From NCBI RefSeq assembly GCF_008801925.2, contig NZ_CP062803.1:1054001-1118000 (forward strand): 64,000 nt of DNA, given 5' to 3'. This document shows positions 26,504-35,821 of this stretch, in pieces. The first letter of the stretch is position 1. Each line of letters starts with the position of its first letter. Below the pieces are notes generated by a model that saw nothing but the letters and a program-made list of their open reading frames with translations, was not told the DNA's origin and did no database searches. The position numbers were made by a program, and so were the translations under genes. The stretch is from Cupriavidus basilensis (GTDB lineage Bacteria; Pseudomonadota; Gammaproteobacteria; Burkholderiales; Burkholderiaceae).

Positions 26504-27760
26504 ATGGCCAAGCAACGCATCCTCTTCCACCTCACCCACTTCCTGCGTGGCGGCATCGAGACCTCGCTGGTGTCGCTGCTGGCTTCGCTGGATCGAGAGC
26601 GCTTTGAGATCGGCCTGACGCTGACCTATCCGACCGAAGCGCTGGAGACGCATTTCCGCGCCATGCTGCCGCCGGACGTCAAGATCCATATCCTTGCGCC
26701 GGAGGCCTGGCTCTCCCGTTGCCGGCAGCTGAAAAAAGCCGGCAAGCTGGGGCCGTTGGGCAAGATCTATGAAGAAGTGCTGTTGCCGCCGCTGCGCAAG
26801 CCGCTGGTCAACCGGCGCTTTCGTGGCATCGCGCGGGACTATGACCTGGTGATCGACTACGACATGTCGCTGTCGCGGCTGACCGGTCGCCTGCCGGTGC
26901 CGATGATCGGCTACCAGCATTTCAGCGTGGCACACCTGGAGCGCGAGAACCGCCGCAAGCTGCGCAAGCTGCGACGCCAGTGCCGGGAGCACTATGACCG
27001 CATCGTGGTGCTCAACGACAGCATGCTGGCCGACGCGCGGGCGCTGATTCCCGAGGCCGCCGACAAATTCATCCGCCTGTACAACGCCACCGACCTCGAT
27101 CGCATCCGCGCGCTTGGCAAGGCGCCTTTCACGCCACCGGCGCATCCCTACATTGTTTCGGTGGGGCGGCTGGAAGAAAGCCAGAAGGATTTCACCACGC
27201 TGCTGCGGGCCTACGCGGCGCTGGTCAGGGGCACGGGCTTGTGCGAGCGGCTGGTGCTGGTGGGCGACGGCGCTTCGCGCGGCCGGCTCGAAGCGCTCGC
27301 GCGCGAGCTCGGCATCAGCGAGCGTGTCAGCTTTGCCGGTTTCCAGGCCAATCCCTATGCATGGATCCAGCATGCGCGGCTGATGGCGTTCAGCTCCAAG
27401 ATGGAGGGACTGCCCAATGTGCTGCTTGAAGGCATGGCGCTGGGCCAGTTGGTGGTGAGCACCGATTGCCCGGTGGGTCCGCGCGAGATCCTGGCCGAGG
27501 GCAAGGCCGGCCTGCTGACGCCGGTTGGCGATGTGCCCGCGCTGGCGGAGGCGATCCGCCGCGGGCTCGAGGAGGTGCCGCTGCGCGCCCGGCTGCTGGC
27601 CTATGCGGCGGTCCACATCGAGCAGATGGGCTTTGGCCCCACCTCGGCGGCCTTCAGTGCTTGCGTCGAGGACTTGCTGGGCGCGCCTCAAACAGGGGCG
27701 GCAGCCCCTACCGTGGGGGCACCTGCTGCTCGCTCTTCTGCTGCAGGTACCATAGCTTGA
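26504..27760 (+). CDS. glycosyltransferase family 4 protein
   Basis: This 418-residue GT-B enzyme is probably a lipopolysaccharide-core or O-antigen sugar transferase. It opens with KQRILFHLTHFLRGGIETSLVSLL. The C-terminal Rossmann half shows SVGRLEESQKDFTTLLRAY, then GDGASRGRLEALARELGI and the donor-binding EX7E region around SSKMEGLPNVLLEGMALG. The donor sugar and acceptor cannot be predicted. The ATG at 26504 was chosen because the family N-terminus begins there. Its last 53 bases overlap the 3' end of the convergent family-2 glycosyltransferase. Confidence 0.85.
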   Translation: MAKQRILFHLTHFLRGGIETSLVSLLASLDRERFEIGLTLTYPTEALETHFRAMLPPDVKIHILAPEAWLSRCRQLKKAGKLGPLGKIYEEVLLPPLRKPLVNRRFRGIARDYDLVIDYDMSLSRLTGRLPVPMIGYQHFSVAHLERENRRKLRKLRRQCREHYDRIVVLNDSMLADARALIPEAADKFIRLYNATDLDRIRALGKAPFTPPAHPYIVSVGRLEESQKDFTTLLRAYAALVRGTGLCERLVLVGDGASRGRLEALARELGISERVSFAGFQANPYAWIQHARLMAFSSKMEGLPNVLLEGMALGQLVVSTDCPVGPREILAEGKAGLLTPVGDVPALAEAIRRGLEEVPLRARLLAYAAVHIEQMGFGPTSAAFSACVEDLLGAPQTGAAAPTVGAPAARSSAAGTIA

Positions 27761-28475
27761 TGTACTTGTAGTAGCTGGCCTGGCCATTCATCAGCGCCAC
27801 ACCGAGCCCCTGCGCGCCGTCCAGGAATCCGCGGCGCAGCAGGTAGGTGCGCAGGAAGGCCCAGGCGCCATGCAGCACGGCGCCGGCGGGCGACGCTGTC
27901 TTGCCGCGCGCGAAGCCCTGCTGGGCGCCGAGGCTGGAATATTTGTCGATCTTTTGCAGCACCTGCGAGAAATCGTCGTAGGTGTAATGCAGCAATGCTG
28001 AATTGAGCCTGCCGACTGGTGTATCGGCTACCACGCGCTCGTGCACGAGATCGTCGGTGAAGCGGGCGTGGCCACGGCGGAACAGTCGTGTGACGTAATC
28101 GGGGTACCAGCCGCCGTGACGGATGAAGCGGCCGCAAAAGCGCGACAGCCTAGGTACCTCGTACGCATCGGACTGGCCAGACGCCACTGCGGCGAGAATC
28201 TCGTCGCGCAGCTCGGGGGTGACCCGTTCGTCCGCGTCGATGGAGAAGATCCAGTCGCCGTCGGCCTTGGATACCGCCAGGTTTTTCTGGGCGCCGAAGC
28301 CAGGCCAGTGCTCGGTTTCGAAGACCTCCGCGCCCAGGCTGCGGGCCAGCTCGACCGTGCCGTCCCGGCTACCTGAATCCACTATAATCGCGCGGTCGCA
28401 CCAGGACACGCTTTCCAGGCACTCCCGGATGTTGTGTGCCTCGTTTTTTGTAATCAGTACGACTGAGATTTTCAT
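27708..28475 (-). CDS. glycosyltransferase family 2 protein (WaaE/KdtX-like)
   Basis: This 255-residue GT-A enzyme begins MKISVVLITKNEAHNIRECLESVSW, with the nucleotide-binding VDSGSRDGT and the metal-binding IDADERVTPEL (Asp-x-Asp type). This is the pattern of the lipopolysaccharide core beta-glycosyltransferase WaaE/KdtX group. A C-terminal basic/aromatic region (RTYLLRRGFLDGAQGLGVA) suits peripheral membrane attachment. It is convergent with the family-4 gene, overlapping by 53 bases, and divergent from the O-antigen ligase gene with only 11 bases between start codons. Confidence 0.85.
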   Translation of the reverse strand: MKISVVLITKNEAHNIRECLESVSWCDRAIIVDSGSRDGTVELARSLGAEVFETEHWPGFGAQKNLAVSKADGDWIFSIDADERVTPELRDEILAAVASGQSDAYEVPRLSRFCGRFIRHGGWYPDYVTRLFRRGHARFTDDLVHERVVADTPVGRLNSALLHYTYDDFSQVLQKIDKYSSLGAQQGFARGKTASPAGAVLHGAWAFLRTYLLRRGFLDGAQGLGVALMNGQASYYKYIKLWYLQQKSEQQVPPR

Positions 28476-28486
28476 AGAGCTTGTTT

Positions 28487-29737
28487 ATGGTACTTCGTGC
28501 GGCAAAACTGACTTCGATCGCAAGCGCCCTTGTCCTGGCGTTTCCGATCCTGTTGCTATGCATACCGAGGGGGGCAGGGATATTCCTGGCAGGCGTTGTG
28601 TTCCTGGCGCTTATCGCTAGCGACGGCATGCGCAAGACATGGGGCGCATACCGCAACCTGCTGAACCCCCTGGGGCTCGCTATTCTAGCCCTGGTGATCG
28701 TTTGTCTAGCGTCGAAGCTTTACTTCGACGTGCCGTGGAACGTGCTCGATAATCCTTCGAGAATTCTGCTTGCCCTGTTGACCTTACTGGTGGTCCTGCA
28801 TAGCGCGCCCGATCCTCGGGCGATGTGGCTTGGCATTTCGATCGCACTGGCGGCCAGCCTCGTGCTGGTGGCTTACCAGTATGTGGCGCTTGGCGACACC
28901 AGGCCCGCTGCATGGACCCAGCCTATCGCCTTCGCCAATATGGTAGCCGCGCTTGGCTTGATCGGCTTTGTCAGGCCGGGAACCAGCCGTCGCGCGCACG
29001 CGCTTGCTTGGACAAACCTGGCGTTGGCCGCAATGATACTGGCGTTGAACGGCACGCGAGGCGCAATGCTTGCCATGTTGATTACGATGCTGCCGCTGCT
29101 ATTTGTCCGGTATCGCGGGTTGAGGCCGGCAAGATTCTGCATCGCGCTTGCATTGTTTGCCTTGTTGGGGACTGGCTCGTATCTCATTCCTGGCAGTCCG
29201 GTGGCGAAGCGGATTGACCAAGTGCGCCACGAAATCGACCGGTTCGAGGCCGGGGATACGGAAACGTCCATCGGTTCGCGTCTGGAAATCTGGCAGCTCG
29301 CCGTGCACTCGATCCGTCTGCATCCCTGGATGGGCGTCGGTATTGGCCAGTTTGCCCGCATTACACAGTCGTCCGCATTTTGCCGGCAGAACGACTCTCC
29401 CGCGTGCGTTCTCGAGCACGCACACAACGACGTCCTGGAGGCTGCTTCGACCACCGGCGTTCCAGGGGTGCTGGCGCTGCTGGGACTATTTCTGGTTCCC
29501 GCTGCCATGTTCTGGCGGATGCTGCGCCAATGCAGCCGCAATGCCAACGGGCTTGGCCTCAGCCTCAGTGGTGCCGGCCTGGGCGTCGTCATGGCCAGCC
29601 TGATCAGCGGCCTGACCCAGGTGACGATGGCGCACCAGGCAAATATTGTTTTTTATGCCGGCATCATCGGGCTGTTGCTCGGGCTGGCCGCGGTACAAGC
29701 AAAGTATCCCCGCGCCGACGGGGTGGAGAAAACGTGA
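28487..29737 (+). CDS. O-antigen ligase family (WaaL-like) membrane protein
   Basis: This 416-residue polytopic membrane protein has about ten to twelve hydrophobic segments. The family's large periplasmic loop contains [26 protein letters not shown] and the catalytic-type His in [18 protein letters not shown]. Relatives join undecaprenyl-linked O-antigen to lipid A-core on the periplasmic face. The ATG at 28487 is preferred over a TTG two codons earlier. It overlaps the msbA start by four bases (GTGA). Its bases look clearly less GC-rich than the neighbours, as often seen in exchanged surface-polysaccharide genes. Confidence 0.82.
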   Translation: MVLRAAKLTSIASALVLAFPILLLCIPRGAGIFLAGVVFLALIASDGMRKTWGAYRNLLNPLGLAILALVIVCLASKLYFDVPWNVLDNPSRILLALLTLLVVLHSAPDPRAMWLGISIALAASLVLVAYQYVALGDTRPAAWTQPIAFANMVAALGLIGFVRPGTSRRAHALAWTNLALAAMILALNGTRGAMLAMLITMLPLLFVRYRGLRPARFCIALALFALLGTGSYLIPGSPVAKRIDQVRHEIDRFEAGDTETSIGSRLEIWQLAVHSIRLHPWMGVGIGQFARITQSSAFCRQNDSPACVLEHAHNDVLEAASTTGVPGVLALLGLFLVPAAMFWRMLRQCSRNANGLGLSLSGAGLGVVMASLISGLTQVTMAHQANIVFYAGIIGLLLGLAAVQAKYPRADGVEKT

Positions 29738-31503
29738 AAGTCCAAGAACAAAATGCGCCCCCGGCACAGGAAGCCGACACCCTGAAGCGAGTCTGGTCCT
29801 ACCTGCGTCCGGAAATGCGCGTCTTCATCGTTGCCATTATCGCGATGGCGGCTGTGGCTGGCGCCGAAGGGATCATGCCCAAGGTCGTCAATGACCTGCT
29901 CGACAACGGTTTCGGCGGCGCATATGCCGGCAAGCTCTGGCATGTGCCGGCCTTGCTGATTGGCGTGGCACTGATACGTGGGGTGGCGCAGTTCGCTTCC
30001 GGCTACCTGCTCGCCCTGATCTCCAACCGGGTGCTGCTGAAGATGCGCATGCAGATGTTCGCGCGCATGCTGCATGCGCCCGCGCTGTTCTACCACCGCA
30101 ATACCGCGGCCTCGCTGATCAATGCGGTGATCTTCGAGGTCAACCAGGTCATGCAGATCCTGACCGGCGTGCTGATCACCCTGGTGCGCGATTCGCTCAC
30201 CGTGCTCGCGCTGCTGGTCTACCTGTTCTATACCAACTGGAGCCTGACGCTGGTGGTGGCGGTGATCCTGCCGGTGATCGGTTTCGTCATGGCCAAGGTC
30301 AATCGCCGCCTGCGGCGCCTTAATCGCGATCATCAGGCGCTGACCAACACCGCGGCCTACGTGGTCGAGGAGGCGGCGGGTGGCTACAAGGTGGTCAAGC
30401 TGCATGGCGGCGAGGCTTACGAGACGTCGCGTTTCGCGGCCATGGCCGAGCGCCTGCGTGGCTATTCCATGCGCATGGCGGTGGCAGGCGGGCTGAACCA
30501 GCCTGTCACGGCATTCCTGGCGGCGCTGGCGCTGTCTGTCATCCTGACCATCGCGATGATCCAGTCGCAGACCAACCACACCACGGTGGGCAGCTTCACC
30601 GGCTTTGTGATGGCGATGCTGCTGCTGGTCTCGCCGCTCAAGCACCTGACCGACCTGAACCAGCCGCTGCAGCGCGGCCTTACCGCGGCCGAGATGATCT
30701 TCGGCCTGATCGACGAGCCGATCGAGCCGCAGGACGGCGGCCTGCCGCTCGAGCGCGCGCGTGGCGAACTGGTATTCGAGAAGGTGGGCTTTCGCTACGG
30801 CGAGGGCGCCCGCCCGGCATTGGACAACATCAACTTCAACGTCAGCGCCGGTGAAGTCGTGGCGCTGGTGGGGCCGTCGGGCAGTGGCAAGACCACGCTG
30901 GTCAATCTGGTGCCGCGCTTCTTCGACCCGACCGAGGGCCGCATCCTGCTGGACGGAAAGACCATCGACGCGTTCTCGCTGCATGACCTGCGTCGCCAGA
31001 TCGCCTTTGTCAGCCAGGACGTGGTGCTGTTCAACGACACGGTTGCTGCCAACGTGGCCTATGGCGTGCATCCGGCGGCCGAAATCGACATGGCGCGCGT
31101 CGAGCGCGCGCTGGCAGCCGCTTACCTGACCGATGTGATCAAGGGCCTGCCGCAAGGGCTCGAGACCAATATCGGCGACAACGGCATGAAGCTGTCCGGC
31201 GGCCAGCGCCAGCGCATGGCGATCGCGCGCGCGCTGTACAAGGACGCGCCGATCCTGATTCTCGACGAGGCCACCTCGGCGCTCGACTCCGAATCGGAGC
31301 GCCAGGTGCAGGCCGCGCTGGAAGCCCTGATGGTTGGCCGAACCACGCTGGTCATCGCGCACCGCCTGTCCACCATCGAGAACGCCGATCGCATCGTGGT
31401 GCTCGACCACGGACGGGTGGCGGAGCATGGCACCCACGACGAACTGCTCTTGGCCGAGGGACTCTACGCCGGGCTGCACAAGATCCAGTTCGCCACCCAG
31501 TAG
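29734..31503 (+). CDS. msbA: lipid A export ABC transporter MsbA
   Basis: This 589-residue half-transporter flips lipid A-core across the inner membrane. Six transmembrane helices occupy residues ~25-310. The nucleotide-binding domain has Walker [10 protein letters not shown] (about 379-387), the signature [16 protein letters not shown], Walker [13 protein letters not shown] and the H-loop IAHRLST. It starts at a GTG whose bases overlap the upstream TGA stop, with GGAGAAAAC as ribosome site, implying translational coupling to the ligase gene. Length is close to E. coli MsbA (582). Neighbours are lipopolysaccharide genes. Confidence 0.9.
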   Translation: MKVQEQNAPPAQEADTLKRVWSYLRPEMRVFIVAIIAMAAVAGAEGIMPKVVNDLLDNGFGGAYAGKLWHVPALLIGVALIRGVAQFASGYLLALISNRVLLKMRMQMFARMLHAPALFYHRNTAASLINAVIFEVNQVMQILTGVLITLVRDSLTVLALLVYLFYTNWSLTLVVAVILPVIGFVMAKVNRRLRRLNRDHQALTNTAAYVVEEAAGGYKVVKLHGGEAYETSRFAAMAERLRGYSMRMAVAGGLNQPVTAFLAALALSVILTIAMIQSQTNHTTVGSFTGFVMAMLLLVSPLKHLTDLNQPLQRGLTAAEMIFGLIDEPIEPQDGGLPLERARGELVFEKVGFRYGEGARPALDNINFNVSAGEVVALVGPSGSGKTTLVNLVPRFFDPTEGRILLDGKTIDAFSLHDLRRQIAFVSQDVVLFNDTVAANVAYGVHPAAEIDMARVERALAAAYLTDVIKGLPQGLETNIGDNGMKLSGGQRQRMAIARALYKDAPILILDEATSALDSESERQVQAALEALMVGRTTLVIAHRLSTIENADRIVVLDHGRVAEHGTHDELLLAEGLYAGLHKIQFATQ

Positions 31504-31599
31504 GCTGGCACGGCCGGCCAGATTCCCGCTGCCCGCGGCAGCTAGCGCGGGCGGTTCATGCGCAGTGCAAAGAGGGGTGTACCCCCGAAGGAGACCACC

Positions 31600-32187
31600 A
31601 TGACCGCATCGCCGCCACTGAGCCGTTACCCGGTTCCCGCCATCGCTGAGCTGCCCGAGGACATCCGGGCTCGCATCCTGGAAGTCCAGGACAAGGCCGG
31701 CTTCGTGCCGAACGTGTTCCTGACGCTGGCCCACCGGCCGGATGAATTCCGCGCCTTCTTTGCCTACCACGATGCGCTGATGCTCAAGGAGGGCGGCCTC
31801 TCCAAGGGCGAGCGCGAGATGATCGTGGTGGCCACTTCGGGCGCCAACCAGTGCCTGTATTGCGTGGTGGCGCACGGCGCCATCCTGCGCATCTACGAGA
31901 AAAAGCCGACGCTGGCCGACCAGGTGGCCGTCAACTACCGCAAGGCCGACATCACGCCGCGCCAGCGCGCCATGCTCGACTTCGCCCTCAAGGTCTGCGA
32001 GGCCTCGGCCGAGGTTGGCGATGCCGATTTCGCGGCGTTGGCCAAGCATGGGTTCAGCCACGAGGACGCCTGGGATATCGCGGCCATCACCGCCTTCTTC
32101 GGCCTGTCCAACCGCATGGCGAACACCATCAGCATGCGGCCGAACGAGGAGTTCTACCTGATGGGACGAGTGCCGAAGGCTAAGTAG
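31600..32187 (+). CDS. AhpD-like peroxidase-related protein
   Basis: This 195-residue carboxymuconolactone decarboxylase/AhpD-fold protein has a redox CxxC motif, Cys85-Leu-Tyr-Cys88, followed by His92 (GANQCLYCVVAH), as in the peroxidase-related subfamily. These proteins are cytosolic all-helical oligomers that may reduce peroxides through the two cysteines with a partner reductant. A GAAGGAGACC ribosome site precedes the ATG at 31600. No partner gene is adjacent, so the physiological role is open. Confidence 0.85.
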   Translation: MTASPPLSRYPVPAIAELPEDIRARILEVQDKAGFVPNVFLTLAHRPDEFRAFFAYHDALMLKEGGLSKGEREMIVVATSGANQCLYCVVAHGAILRIYEKKPTLADQVAVNYRKADITPRQRAMLDFALKVCEASAEVGDADFAALAKHGFSHEDAWDIAAITAFFGLSNRMANTISMRPNEEFYLMGRVPKAK

Positions 32188-32263
32188 CGCCGCTGGACGC
32201 TCGCCCGGTGGGCGCCCGGAGCGCCCACCTCCTTGTTCCACTTCTCTCGATCCGCCCGTCGCC

Positions 32264-33478
32264 TTGAATCCCGTCTCGCTCTTTTTTGCCCAGGCCTGCC
32301 TGGTGGTCGGTACACCGTTCATCCTGTGGCGCGGGCTGCGCATCGGCAGCATCGTGCCGCTGGTGGCCATGCAGATCGTGGGCGGCATCCTGCTTGGGCC
32401 GTCCCTGCTTGGCGCACTGTGGCCGCAAGGCTGGCAGGCCCTGTTCGGCCCGGCGCAGCTATCCGCGCTCTCCGGGCTGCAATGGCTGGCGGTGGTGCTG
32501 TTTGCCTTTCTCTCCGGCTTGCACATCGGCAGCGCACAGCAGCCAGGGATACGGCGCATAGCGATGGCGGCCGCGCTGGGCAGCGTGCTGGTGCCGTTCG
32601 CGCTCGGCACGGCAGCCGGCGCCTGGCTGGCCTATGCCACGCCGGGTGCCGTGGGGCATGCGGCATCCGCCTGGCAATTTGCTTTCGCCGTGGGGGTTTC
32701 CATGGCGGTGACGGCGCTGCCGGTGCTGGGGGCCATCCTGCGGGAAATGAAGCTGTCCGACTCCGTGCCCGGCCAGCTGGCGCTCGGCTGCGCCGCCTTC
32801 AGCGATGCGGCCATCTGGGTGGTGCTGTCGGCCATCCTCGCCAGCGCGGGCCGTTCCTCTACCTATGACTTCCTGCGGCTGGCTTGCCTGGGCCTTGCCT
32901 ACGTCGGTGCGATGCTGTGGCTGGTACGCCCGCTGCTGGCGCGCATGCTGCCGCGGATGGCCGCCAACGACGCGCGCCTGGCGCTGGTCGCGGTGCTGAT
33001 CTTCGGCTCGGCGCTGATTTCCGAGTCGATCGGCCTGCACTATATCCTTGGCGGCTTCCTCGCGGGCGTCGTGCTGCCGCGCGATGCGGCGGGCGAACTC
33101 CGGCGCCAGCTCGAGCCCGCCACCGTGGTGGTCCTGATGCCGTTCTTCTTCCTGATGACCGGGCTGCGTACCGACATCGCCATCGGCGGTCAGGCGACGC
33201 TTTTGGTGTTCGGCCTGAGCACCATGGTCGCGGTGGCCGGCAAGGTGGTTGGAACTGCATTGCCGGCGCGCCTGGCCGGCCTGCCGCGGCGCGAGGCCTG
33301 GATGCTGGGCGCGCTGGTCCAGACCAAGGGGCTGATGGAGGTGGTCGTGCTGGGAATCTTGTTCGAAGCCGGGCTGATCGGCATGACGGCCTTCTCCGGC
33401 CTGCTGCTGATGGCGCTGGCCACCACCGTGCTGGCCAAGCCGCTGACGCGCGCGGCCGCGCGCCTGCGCGAGCGCTGA
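32264..33478 (+). CDS. cation:proton antiporter (CPA2, KefB/NapA-like)
   Basis: This 404-residue inner membrane protein has about twelve hydrophobic segments and GGILLGPSLLG near the N-terminus, a hallmark of the CPA2 exchanger family. SDAAIWVVLSAILAS carries a likely ion-site Asp, and HYILGGFLAGVVLPR is another family stretch. There is no C-terminal NAD-binding (RCK) domain, so it is a bare exchanger rather than a KefB-type channel. Na+ or K+ against H+ cannot be decided. The start is a TTG at 32264, needed to keep the first helix; its ribosome site is weak, so the start is uncertain. Confidence 0.8.
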   Translation: MNPVSLFFAQACLVVGTPFILWRGLRIGSIVPLVAMQIVGGILLGPSLLGALWPQGWQALFGPAQLSALSGLQWLAVVLFAFLSGLHIGSAQQPGIRRIAMAAALGSVLVPFALGTAAGAWLAYATPGAVGHAASAWQFAFAVGVSMAVTALPVLGAILREMKLSDSVPGQLALGCAAFSDAAIWVVLSAILASAGRSSTYDFLRLACLGLAYVGAMLWLVRPLLARMLPRMAANDARLALVAVLIFGSALISESIGLHYILGGFLAGVVLPRDAAGELRRQLEPATVVVLMPFFFLMTGLRTDIAIGGQATLLVFGLSTMVAVAGKVVGTALPARLAGLPRREAWMLGALVQTKGLMEVVVLGILFEAGLIGMTAFSGLLLMALATTVLAKPLTRAAARLRER

Positions 33479-33508
33479 GCCGCGCTTGCCGTCAACATCC
33501 CGGCAGCG

Positions 33509-34018
33509 CTAGCGGATCTGCGCGCAGGTGCCGCTGCGCGGATCGAACAGCACCGGCCACGCCTGCTCGTAGATACCCGGGGTGCAATGCTGCTCGCAAT
33601 GCGCATGCGCCAGCGTGACGCGCCGCGGGTCCTGCCAGACCATCAGCGTGCAGCCGCTGCCATCGATCGCCTGCAGTTCGATGTGCGGGGTCTTGCGCAC
33701 CTGGCGGAATTCGGTGAGATCAAAGTGGCAGGAGCCATGCCGGCCCACCCACAGCTTCCAGCTCAGGCTGCGCACATCGTTGCTGGCCACCCGCATATGG
33801 GCATCCTCGCGAAAGCCGTCCTCTTCCGTGCGCTGGCAATCGGCGGCGATATCGATGTCGTGCGGGGGAATAGGCGTGGCGCGTTCCCGCGCCACGGGGG
33901 CGGGGGCCTTTTGTGTCTCGGGTAAGCGCGCAGCCGGTGGGGAGGGGGGAGGCAATGTCACCGTGCATGCCGCCAATGCGGCAGCTAACGGCCACAGCAG
34001 CAAGCGCTTCTTCTTCAT
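33509..34018 (-). CDS. hypothetical lipoprotein
   Basis: This 169-residue protein has a lipoprotein signal: MKKKRLLLWPLAAALAAC, with the lipobox Cys at position 18. A Pro/Ala-rich linker (PPPSPPAARLPETQKAPAP) is followed by a compact domain with five cysteines. These include CQRTEEDGF, HGSCHFDLTEF, SGCTLMVW and CEQHC. I recognise no family. The even, spaced cysteines suggest disulfides in the periplasm. The ATG at 34018 has an AAGGAGTCACC ribosome site. Confidence 0.7.
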   Translation of the reverse strand: MKKKRLLLWPLAAALAACTVTLPPPSPPAARLPETQKAPAPVARERATPIPPHDIDIAADCQRTEEDGFREDAHMRVASNDVRSLSWKLWVGRHGSCHFDLTEFRQVRKTPHIELQAIDGSGCTLMVWQDPRRVTLAHAHCEQHCTPGIYEQAWPVLFDPRSGTCAQIR

Positions 34019-34136
34019 GGTGACTCCTTGCGCCCGGTGCCCGCGAGGCAATCTGAATGCGGGCACCTGTCTCCATATTTATAGAGGATGGGGCAAGGAA
34101 GGCGAGAGGAAAGCGTGCGGACGCGCACCGCTGTCG

Positions 34137-35057
34137 CTACTTCGGCGCGGCGCCGCTGCCCTCCGAGGCAAGGGAGCCGGCAAGCGCGCGCTGACGGCGA
34201 AGCGCTTCCGTGGTGTGGCCCTGTCCGTCGGGGCGCCAGCCGGGCGGCAGGAAGAGAAAGCCGAGCATCGCGCCCAGGCTGCGTGCTTGCGCCAAGTCCC
34301 GTCCAAGGTCGAGCCACTGCTGGAACTCGACACGCAGCGGATTGCGCGAGCGCATCGGGGTGACCAGCCCATAGCGGCACGGCACGTCGTCGCGCTCTGC
34401 CACGTAGGTGCCGAAGAGCCTGTCGAAGACGATCAGCACGCCGCCGAAGTTGGCATCCAGGTATTCGATATTGGCGGCGTGATGAACCCGATGCGCGGAC
34501 GGCGTATTCAGGACATATTCCAGCCAGCCGAGCCGCGGGATCCAGGTCGCGTGAATCCAGAATTGATAGAGCAGGTTCAGCGACAAGGTCGCGATCACCA
34601 CCTCGGGCGGAAAGCCCAGCCACACCAGGGGCGTGAAGAACAGCGTGGTGCCTGTCAGCTTGCCGGTCCAGCCAAGGCGGTAAGCCGTCGACAAGGTGAG
34701 CTGGTTGGGCGAGTGATGGACGGCATGCGTGGCCCAGAAGAAGCGCACGCGGTGCGCCGCGCGATGGTACCAGTAGTAGCAGAACTCCTGGCCGACGAAC
34801 AAGGCCACGCCCAGCAGCCAGCTGTTGAGCACGATGGTTTGCAGGCGGTGTTCCCAGGCTAGCGCGAACACGGGTGCCGCCAGTGACAAGGGCAGGAAGA
34901 CCAGGATCTTGCGCCCGGCCAGGTCTACCAGCGACAGCCACGCCTCGTGCCAGTCGAACGTGCCGGGCTTGCGCCAGTGCAGCACCAGCGCTTCCAACAG
35001 GGACGCGCCGACTACTACCGGCAAGGCATAGAGCTGAAGGATTTCCAGACGGGTCAT
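34137..35057 (-). CDS. fatty acid hydroxylase / sterol desaturase family protein
   Basis: This 306-residue di-iron membrane oxygenase has the histidine clusters YYWYHRAAHRVRFFWATHAVHHS and, later, SAHRVHHA. These are the HxxxH and HxxHH motifs of the fatty acid hydroxylase superfamily. Four or so membrane segments surround them. It probably hydroxylates or desaturates a lipid; the substrate is unknown. The gene is divergent from a TetR-family regulator with 89 bases between them, so the regulator probably controls it. Confidence 0.85.
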   Translation of the reverse strand: MTRLEILQLYALPVVVGASLLEALVLHWRKPGTFDWHEAWLSLVDLAGRKILVFLPLSLAAPVFALAWEHRLQTIVLNSWLLGVALFVGQEFCYYWYHRAAHRVRFFWATHAVHHSPNQLTLSTAYRLGWTGKLTGTTLFFTPLVWLGFPPEVVIATLSLNLLYQFWIHATWIPRLGWLEYVLNTPSAHRVHHAANIEYLDANFGGVLIVFDRLFGTYVAERDDVPCRYGLVTPMRSRNPLRVEFQQWLDLGRDLAQARSLGAMLGFLFLPPGWRPDGQGHTTEALRRQRALAGSLASEGSGAAPK

Positions 35058-35146
35058 GACCGCTCCCGGAGCATGAAGGGGATAGTATGCGGATGATTAT
35101 ATGAGCTAATATCAGGTTTGCTTACTCGCGTTCCGGAGCCCATGCC

Positions 35147-35809
35147 ATGACCCTGCAAACCCCTGAAGACAACGGCCCGAAGCGGCGCCGGCCGATGCAA
35201 GCGCGGTCCCTGGAGAAGCTGGAACTCATATTTGAGTCGACCATCCGCCTCCTGGACAAGGAGGGACTGGAGGGTTTGAGCACCAACCGGATCGCCGAGG
35301 TGGCCGGCATCAGCATCGGCACGCTCTACCAGTATTTCTCGAACAAGCAGGAAGTGATGGAAGCACTGGGGCGCAGGGAGATCGAGAGCGTGATGGGGCG
35401 CCTGGGCCTCTTGCTCAGCACGCCCGGCACGCCCGACCCCACGGCGCGCGCCAGGCTATTGGTGCGTGCATTGCTAAGTGCATTTGGCGGCCGTCACCGC
35501 GTGCGCAAGCTCTTGCTGGAGGTAGCGCTGGCCTCGGGTAGCAGGCAGGCGCTGGAAGGCTCCGCGGCGCAGGTCGCGCAGTGGCTCAGTTCGGGCCACG
35601 CCGTGGACGCCGAGAACCGCGCGCTTGTCATGCGGCCGATGGCCGCCTTCGTCCTGACGCAGGCCGTCATGGGTGTGATGCGCAGCGCGCTGGCGGCGGA
35701 CGAAACCCTGCTGGCCGATCCTGAACTGGAGGACAACCTGGTGCGCTTGATCCGGGGATTCCTGAATGAGGGTGCCGCGCAGCATCAGGCAGCCGCGAGG
35801 GGCGCCTGA
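35147..35809 (+). CDS. TetR family transcriptional regulator
   Basis: This 220-residue regulator has an N-terminal TetR helix-turn-helix (about residues 25-72, LDKEGLEGLSTNRIAEVAGISIGTLYQYFSNKQEVMEAL) and a helical ligand/dimer domain. It is divergent from the fatty acid hydroxylase gene, the usual arrangement for a local repressor. An imperfect inverted repeat GATTATATGAGCTAATATC lies in the shared gap at 35094-35112 and is a candidate operator. It converges with rng at a 12-base gap. Confidence 0.9.
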   Translation: MTLQTPEDNGPKRRRPMQARSLEKLELIFESTIRLLDKEGLEGLSTNRIAEVAGISIGTLYQYFSNKQEVMEALGRREIESVMGRLGLLLSTPGTPDPTARARLLVRALLSAFGGRHRVRKLLLEVALASGSRQALEGSAAQVAQWLSSGHAVDAENRALVMRPMAAFVLTQAVMGVMRSALAADETLLADPELEDNLVRLIRGFLNEGAAQHQAAARGA

Positions 35810-35821
35810 TGCCGTTCCTGA

